From Chrysopilus asiliformis (taxonomy: Eukaryota; Arthropoda; Insecta; Diptera; Rhagionidae): a DNA stretch of 64,000 nt. A program made the translations under genes and the position numbers. This document shows positions 58,860-64,000 of this stretch, one piece after another. How positions within the stretch are numbered: the stretch's first letter is position 1; each line of letters begins with the position of its first letter. Location of the stretch: contig OZ035962.1 of the NCBI GenBank assembly GCA_964034945.1, forward strand, positions 22,973,530 to 23,037,529, in the 5' to 3' direction. The notes under the pieces are model-generated. The model was given only the letters and a program-made list of their open reading frames with translations. It had not been told where the DNA came from and ran no database searches.

Positions 58860-61800
58860 TTAATTAATCAAATTAAGTAAGTGACGGAAATCCTTACCTG
58901 CCTCCAGACCCATTCGGATGAAACCTTTCCCAAGATTGTTTTTAGTATTTGACACAGCCAATAACATATCCGTTCCCAGGCAACGTAGGTTATTCAAAAC
59001 TGTGAAAAAATCCCCTTCTGTTGCGGAACAGAATATTTCATCGATAGTACTTAATGAAATCGTAATTATAGGATTTATCGATAAATCCTTGGCAGTTTTT
59101 CCCATGGTATCGGGTTCATTATAAATAGCGCCGGATTGCAAGAGCAGAAAAGTAATTATGTGGTTGCCTTGCATCGCCGCGACATGCAATGCCGTTTTAC
59201 CACCGGAAGAGGTCTTCGAATTCAGCAATCTACTTAATTGTTCGGAATTTGTGGCTGTCATCCATTTTATAACACTTTCACAGACATTTAGGTGACCTTG
59301 ATTAACAGCCAAATGCAATATAGTGTTGCCTTTTTGAGTTTTTTTCATCACATCCGAATTATGCTTCAATAGCAGGTCAACAATTTCTGATTTTCCAAGA
59401 TAAGCGGCAAGTTGCAACGGCGAAGAGCCTTCTGTGTCTTCAAATTTTATTGCATTTGAATTGGTGTTAAGGCACTTAAGGACTTCACTCTGGTCGTTAT
59501 TTTTGATGGCTTCGAAAAGACAATGCTTTAGGGGTTCCTCATTTTCCTTGTTGGCTTTGGATTTTTCACCCATAATCGTCTCTATATCAACAAAAAACTT
59601 CTCATAATGACTATTAGTAAATCCATAGTTCATTGCCATAGAACACCCAACTTTGAACCTATCCAACACGTTAACTTTTGGATGATTGCTACCGTAGACC
59701 GCTTTTATTTTCTCATAAATCTCATCAATAATCTGCATCGCTTCCGTTACATTACACTGTTGAGCCTTTAAAACAGCCATGCAAACCCTTGTGTCAAGTG
59801 TAGCGTGATGATCATCCCCCATGACAGCCTTTTGCTTATTATAAATCTTTGCATATTCATTGAATGCATCATCAAATCGTTTCAATTCAATTAAAGCATA
59901 GATCTTGGCATTCTGTGTTCGCAGTGTTGACGAGTGATTCGGACCCATTTGAATATGACGGTATTTTAATACAAAATCGAATACATCGATTGATTCATAT
60001 TTTTTTTGTTTAGAATAGATAACTCCAATATGATCCCAGATATCAAGCGTTATTGGATGTTCCCGTCCATATTGACGTTCAAATATCTTTAGCAGTTTAT
60101 TATCAATTTCAAGTGCTTCATCATAACGGTCCATTCGTTCTAGAACTACAGCCAATTGTCTCATTGTACAGGTAAAATCTTCGTGGGTTTCAGAATTTAG
60201 AACAGTTTTCTGCATTTCAAGAACTTCCTCGAGCACTGTTAAGGATTCTTTCTTCTTGTCCATATCAAGCAGAATCTGTCCTAAAAAGCATCGCGTTAAC
60301 AAAACCTGTGGATGCTCATTACCCAAGACTAGTCTTTGTTTCTCATAAATTTCTTCGGTGAGATCGAATGCTTCCCGGAAATTATGTTTTCTGAAATTAT
60401 ACAAAGCAATCCGTTTTTGTATCTCCAAAGTTTCTGGATTGTTATATCCTAGTACTTCACCACAGTTTTTGACTATCTTCTCGCAAATTTTAATGGCTTC
60501 GTCGTAGTCCTCCCTATTTACACACGCATCCTCCCTAAGACGATCTGTTGTGTCATTGCCAACAAAGTGGTCTATCAATTCCTGCAATTTCGTAAAATTG
60601 TTTTTAATAGCAGATGCGAAAATCGTATCTCCGGCAGAATTTTTCGCACTTGCGAGCTGAGTTTTAATTTCATGGAAATTCCGAACATTTTTCAACTTAT
60701 TTAAAATCTTGACGTCTTTCTGCTCAATGAAATTAAATAATCTTTCAATCAATTTCAAAAGATCCGCAATATTAGAATTGGTCGTCAAATCAATTGGCTT
60801 CTTGTGGTTGTTATTCGTGGAATTGTAAATTGCTCCAGAGTTGAGTAATTTTTTTGTCAATTGCAAGCTACCCAATTTAGCCGCCAAATGCAGTGGGGAG
60901 TTTCCCTCATTGTCCCGATGATTAACGGGCGCATTGGCATTTATCAAAAGCTCGACGATATTTTCATTTGCCTGTTCTACAGCATAGTGCAGAACAGTCT
61001 GACCCTTGGTATCTTGTGTGCCCACATACGGCGAATTCTCTTTAGCTTTCAATAGATTAGCCACTTGGTTCTCATCATTTTTGCACACTGCAGAGAACAA
61101 ATTTTGAATTGATACCATAAACTGTCTACCCTCTGGATTAAAAAAGTCCATGACAAGAAGAAGGGGCATTTTTTCGATTTCAAAATGGGCACCCCGTTCC
61201 AGTAGAAACTCACACATTTTCGTCGTCGTACTCATGGCAGCAACAATTAGCGGTGTAGCGCCAAGCATATCCGTTGCATTTATATCACATCCAATACTCA
61301 AAAGATAGTCGACGACATCATAATTGGGTCCTTGAGTAGCGAAATGTAACAAACTCTGTTTTGTCCATTCATCATCTACTAGATCGTTGAAACCACCTTC
61401 GACCAAGTATTTTAAAGTATTGAGACTGTTATATTTAGCGGCAGTTTGTATCGGTTTCAATAGATTCTCATCCCTTAAATTCGGATTAGCACCATTTTCC
61501 AACAGCGATTTCGCCCCATGCAGAAAATCATTTTGAGCCGCAAAATGCAGCGGAGTCATGTTAGAAATTCTAGCGACGTTTATGCCTTTTCTATGTTTAG
61601 CGAGAAACTCAATACAATCATAGCTTTCGTAATGAATAGCAACGTGTATTGGGGTTTCGCCACTTCCCCTGGTACACAATTTTGCGCCCCGTTTGATCAG
61701 AAGTTCCAAAATCTTGCACTCATCCATCATTGCAGCGATATGTAATGCGGTTAACTTATCCGCCGTTTTTGCATTTACATCGGCCCCGTTATCGACTAGC

Positions 61801-63071
61801 ACTTCAACCACACTAAAATGCGTTGCTTCCGTCGTTAAAACCAGTGGCGTAACATTTTTGTCTGTTATAGCGTTAACATTGCAGCCCTTCGAAATTAATG
61901 TTTTTACAATTGAAGGATTCGCAAAAAGTGCAGCAAAATGTAAGAGTGTAGCATTCTCGATCTTAACGTCAACAACATTAATGTTTGGATGTTGGAGAAG
62001 CATTTCCGTAATAATGATATCTTCTTGCATAATCGAACTAATTATTGGTTGATGGAGGTTTACATCAGCGCCATTGTCGAGTAGGACTTTCACAATATCG
62101 CAACGATGCAACATAATTGCCCTAATTAGTGGAGTAATCTTTCCTTGTTGTGAATTTACATCGCAACCGGCTTTCACGAGCAATTCAACGATTTTTATAT
62201 CGGGTTCGATTAATCCATCCAACAACGATTCAAGTGCTGTGCTCGCTTCCAATGACTGAAACGAAAGATTTGTGTCACATCCTTCTTTCAAATTTGGATT
62301 CGCGCCATTGTCAATGAGAAGTTGAACGATTTCCATATTCCCATGAAATATGGCTGCATGCAACGGAAGTCGGTTGTCAACAATGAAATTGACTTGTGCT
62401 CCTTTTTTAATTAAAAATCGGCAGGTTTCTACCGCTAGGCCAGTTATGGCGGACATAAGCAATTCATTCAACGTTTTAGTGGCGATGTCGCGTTTTTTAA
62501 CAAAGAAATACTTGAAGACTTCCATATTATCATTGCGTAAGGCTAGTTCCTCGTAACCAGTGCCAGTTATGCGTATATTACGCTTCTTGATAATACCGAG
62601 CACATCGAAGTTGTTTCTTTTAAATACCATGTGAAGCGGTGTAATATTTTTGTAGTTTTTCTTCTCAATGACTGCACCCGAATCAAGCAACAATTCAAAA
62701 ATCCTGGGGTTTTTTAATTCGCTGGCGAAATGCAGTGGCGTCTGCGAGTGTTTATCAACTGAATTGACATCAACTTTCTTGTATTTTAATAAACATCGGA
62801 CAATCTCCTCGTTGTCCTTCAACACCGCAACATGAAGTGGTGTTAGGCCTTCAGGGGTCTTACAGCAGGGATCAGCACCGTTTTCAAGAAGAAACTTAAC
62901 AATTTCCGTGCGATTTTTCCAGCATGCGGATATCAAAACTGTGTAGTTTGGTTTTTCCATGCGAGCATTTACATCAGCGCCATGTTTGATTAGGAGTCTT
63001 ATTAAGTCGCATTTTGAATTTGTGATTGTACAATGGAGTGGGGTCGCGTTGTGTTTTTGTGTGGAGATCAT
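58860..63071 (-). CDS. Giant ankyrin-TPR-ankyrin protein, copy 2 (3' exon; gene runs off the window)
   Basis: This is the 3' coding exon, 1,403 codons plus stop, homologous to the 1,385-codon exon at 45,734-49,891, with the same acceptor (TTTTAG before ATGATC at 63,071). The ATG at 63,071 is exon-internal in the spliced form; the 5' exon should lie beyond 64,000. Same layout: about 20 ankyrin repeats, kinesin-light-chain-like TPRs, four C-terminal ankyrin repeats. The first roughly 225 residues are identical to copy 1. Replacements cluster in ankyrin repeats at about 225-290 and 385-545. The distal TPR region (plus-strand 59,511-60,040) shares only about half its residues with copy 1 and has an 18-residue longer Lys/Glu-rich linker. 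The frame is intact, so it is probably functional. Confidence 0.88.
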   Translation of the reverse strand: MISTQKHNATPLHCTITNSKCDLIRLLIKHGADVNARMEKPNYTVLISACWKNRTEIVKFLLENGADPCCKTPEGLTPLHVAVLKDNEEIVRCLLKYKKVDVNSVDKHSQTPLHFASELKNPRIFELLLDSGAVIEKKNYKNITPLHMVFKRNNFDVLGIIKKRNIRITGTGYEELALRNDNMEVFKYFFVKKRDIATKTLNELLMSAITGLAVETCRFLIKKGAQVNFIVDNRLPLHAAIFHGNMEIVQLLIDNGANPNLKEGCDTNLSFQSLEASTALESLLDGLIEPDIKIVELLVKAGCDVNSQQGKITPLIRAIMLHRCDIVKVLLDNGADVNLHQPIISSIMQEDIIITEMLLQHPNINVVDVKIENATLLHFAALFANPSIVKTLISKGCNVNAITDKNVTPLVLTTEATHFSVVEVLVDNGADVNAKTADKLTALHIAAMMDECKILELLIKRGAKLCTRGSGETPIHVAIHYESYDCIEFLAKHRKGINVARISNMTPLHFAAQNDFLHGAKSLLENGANPNLRDENLLKPIQTAAKYNSLNTLKYLVEGGFNDLVDDEWTKQSLLHFATQGPNYDVVDYLLSIGCDINATDMLGATPLIVAAMSTTTKMCEFLLERGAHFEIEKMPLLLVMDFFNPEGRQFMVSIQNLFSAVCKNDENQVANLLKAKENSPYVGTQDTKGQTVLHYAVEQANENIVELLINANAPVNHRDNEGNSPLHLAAKLGSLQLTKKLLNSGAIYNSTNNNHKKPIDLTTNSNIADLLKLIERLFNFIEQKDVKILNKLKNVRNFHEIKTQLASAKNSAGDTIFASAIKNNFTKLQELIDHFVGNDTTDRLREDACVNREDYDEAIKICEKIVKNCGEVLGYNNPETLEIQKRIALYNFRKHNFREAFDLTEEIYEKQRLVLGNEHPQVLLTRCFLGQILLDMDKKKESLTVLEEVLEMQKTVLNSETHEDFTCTMRQLAVVLERMDRYDEALEIDNKLLKIFERQYGREHPITLDIWDHIGVIYSKQKKYESIDVFDFVLKYRHIQMGPNHSSTLRTQNAKIYALIELKRFDDAFNEYAKIYNKQKAVMGDDHHATLDTRVCMAVLKAQQCNVTEAMQIIDEIYEKIKAVYGSNHPKVNVLDRFKVGCSMAMNYGFTNSHYEKFFVDIETIMGEKSKANKENEEPLKHCLFEAIKNNDQSEVLKCLNTNSNAIKFEDTEGSSPLQLAAYLGKSEIVDLLLKHNSDVMKKTQKGNTILHLAVNQGHLNVCESVIKWMTATNSEQLSRLLNSKTSSGGKTALHVAAMQGNHIITFLLLQSGAIYNEPDTMGKTAKDLSINPIITISLSTIDEIFCSATEGDFFTVLNNLRCLGTDMLLAVSNTKNNLGKGFIRMGLEAGKDFRHLLNLIN

Positions 63072-64000
63072 CTAAAATTATTTAATTATTTTAATAAAAG
63101 TGCTAACTGTAAACTAAAAAATTCAAAAAATACACGAAAAGCTACTAAAATATAAGAAAGACGGAGGCCAATCGTCTATTTAAAAAAATCCACTTGTGTA
63201 GGAGAGGCGGAAATGGGTGGTCCGATTCGATTTTGATGTATGGAACGGTTATGTCAAATCATATTCTAAACACGTTTTACCTTTATAATTTTTTCAATAC
63301 GATTCGTTTTCGAGAAAATTGTAAAAAAACTTTTTCGTTTAAATGGGGAAGGGGGAGGGGAGGGGACAGTATGATCCTATTTTACCCGTTCAAGAATTTA
63401 GTCTTCCTATTTACGAAAGACGCAACTGGACAAAATTTCAAGTCTCTAGATCAATCCTTTCAAAAGTTATGGTGTTCACGGACAGACAGACAGACAGACG
63501 AAGTCCGATGATTGGTTCAAAGCATTGCAAACGGTATACTAAATGCAAATACTCCTATATGATTCTCATATGGATTTCGTACTGATCAGAAATTTTCTAT
63601 CTGCCCTCTTCTATAGAAGAAGAAAGTAACAATGCCTTCGACTAGCTTTCTAACTTCAGAAATCTTAATCAAGGCGATAAATTGATAAGGTGGCGACATT
63701 ACCCTGACAAATAGTGATGTGTCAGTTCCACAAAATAAAATTGTATTAAAAAAACATAACAAAAGCTATAATTGCCAATCTGGCAATCATTGGAGACCCG
63801 TATGGTAATATTCGTATCAAAATTCGAACAGTTATACCAAAATTCCACTTTGAAGTCAAACTTTCCAATAAGGTTTTTTAAAATTTATTCCAATCGGATT
63901 TTGATGTATGGGAGTTTTATGTAGAATCATGCCCTAAATAACTTTTGTTCTTGGATTTTTTTGATAAGATGCACCGTTTTTGAGATATTCACAAAAAACG
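63072..64000 (-). other. Intron of ANK-TPR gene copy 2 (partial)
   Basis: Matches 49,892-50,820 base for base apart from one substitution that I can see (near 63,807 versus 50,627). Contains the same R1 repeat and RGAC array (63,477-63,501). The window ends before the position where copy 1 carries its MITE. Confidence 0.9.

Noticed and set aside
45734..63071. Recent transfer of the ankyrin-TPR genes from an endosymbiont
   Set aside because: Ankyrin-rich proteins are common in Wolbachia and relatives, but the gene is spliced, sits among host repeats and has host-like composition. Nothing in the sequence supports recent transfer.

Overview
This is a eukaryotic window, almost certainly from an insect. 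The DNA is AT-rich, genes are split by short (about 54-111 bp) and long introns with GT/AG ends, coding density is low, and several families of small transposons are present. The commonest dispersed repeat carries internal (GTCY)n / (RGAC)n tetranucleotide arrays. That layout is known from mini-me / DINE-1-like (Helentron-type) elements of flies, so a dipteran is my best guess. This is an inference, not a proof.

Right half (32.7-64 kb): four genes, all on the minus strand. From low to high coordinates they are: (1) a complete ten-exon DEAD-box RNA helicase of the DDX54/Dbp10 family (809 aa), a nucleolar ribosome-biogenesis factor; (2) a complete nine-exon GABP-beta-like (GABPB) transcription co-factor (644 aa), with N-terminal ankyrin repeats and a C-terminal coiled coil, with transposon-rich introns and ETS-like GGAA sites upstream; (3) a very large two-exon ankyrin-TPR-ankyrin gene (2,484 aa); (4) the 3' exon (1,403 aa) of a head-to-tail tandem duplicate of gene 3, whose first exon lies beyond the right edge. 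The two copies are a mosaic. The intron and the 5' part of the exon are almost identical, ankyrin repeats in the middle differ mostly by amino-acid replacements, and one block in the TPR region is strongly diverged. This ankyrin-TPR pair is the most interesting system in the window.

Left half (1-32.7 kb): no gene can be called with confidence. It holds dispersed and tandem repeats, a 1.45 kb non-autonomous hAT element with a clear 8-bp target duplication, a decayed open frame, and short candidate exons. Plus-strand candidates are a first coding exon at 5,996-6,115 flanked by palindromic CRE octamers, possible terminal exons at 14,810, 18,432 and 31,893, and an internal exon at 29,922. Minus-strand candidates are small frames at 22.1, 22.6 and 31.4 kb. 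The plus-strand pieces could belong to one or more genes with very long introns. This needs transcript evidence.

Structural oddities include a perfect 38-bp-arm hairpin and a three-layer nested transposon inside GABPB introns, a Tc1/mariner-type MITE 24 bp from a splice donor, a perfect 38-bp palindrome, and interleaved inverted repeats at the edge of the tandem duplication.
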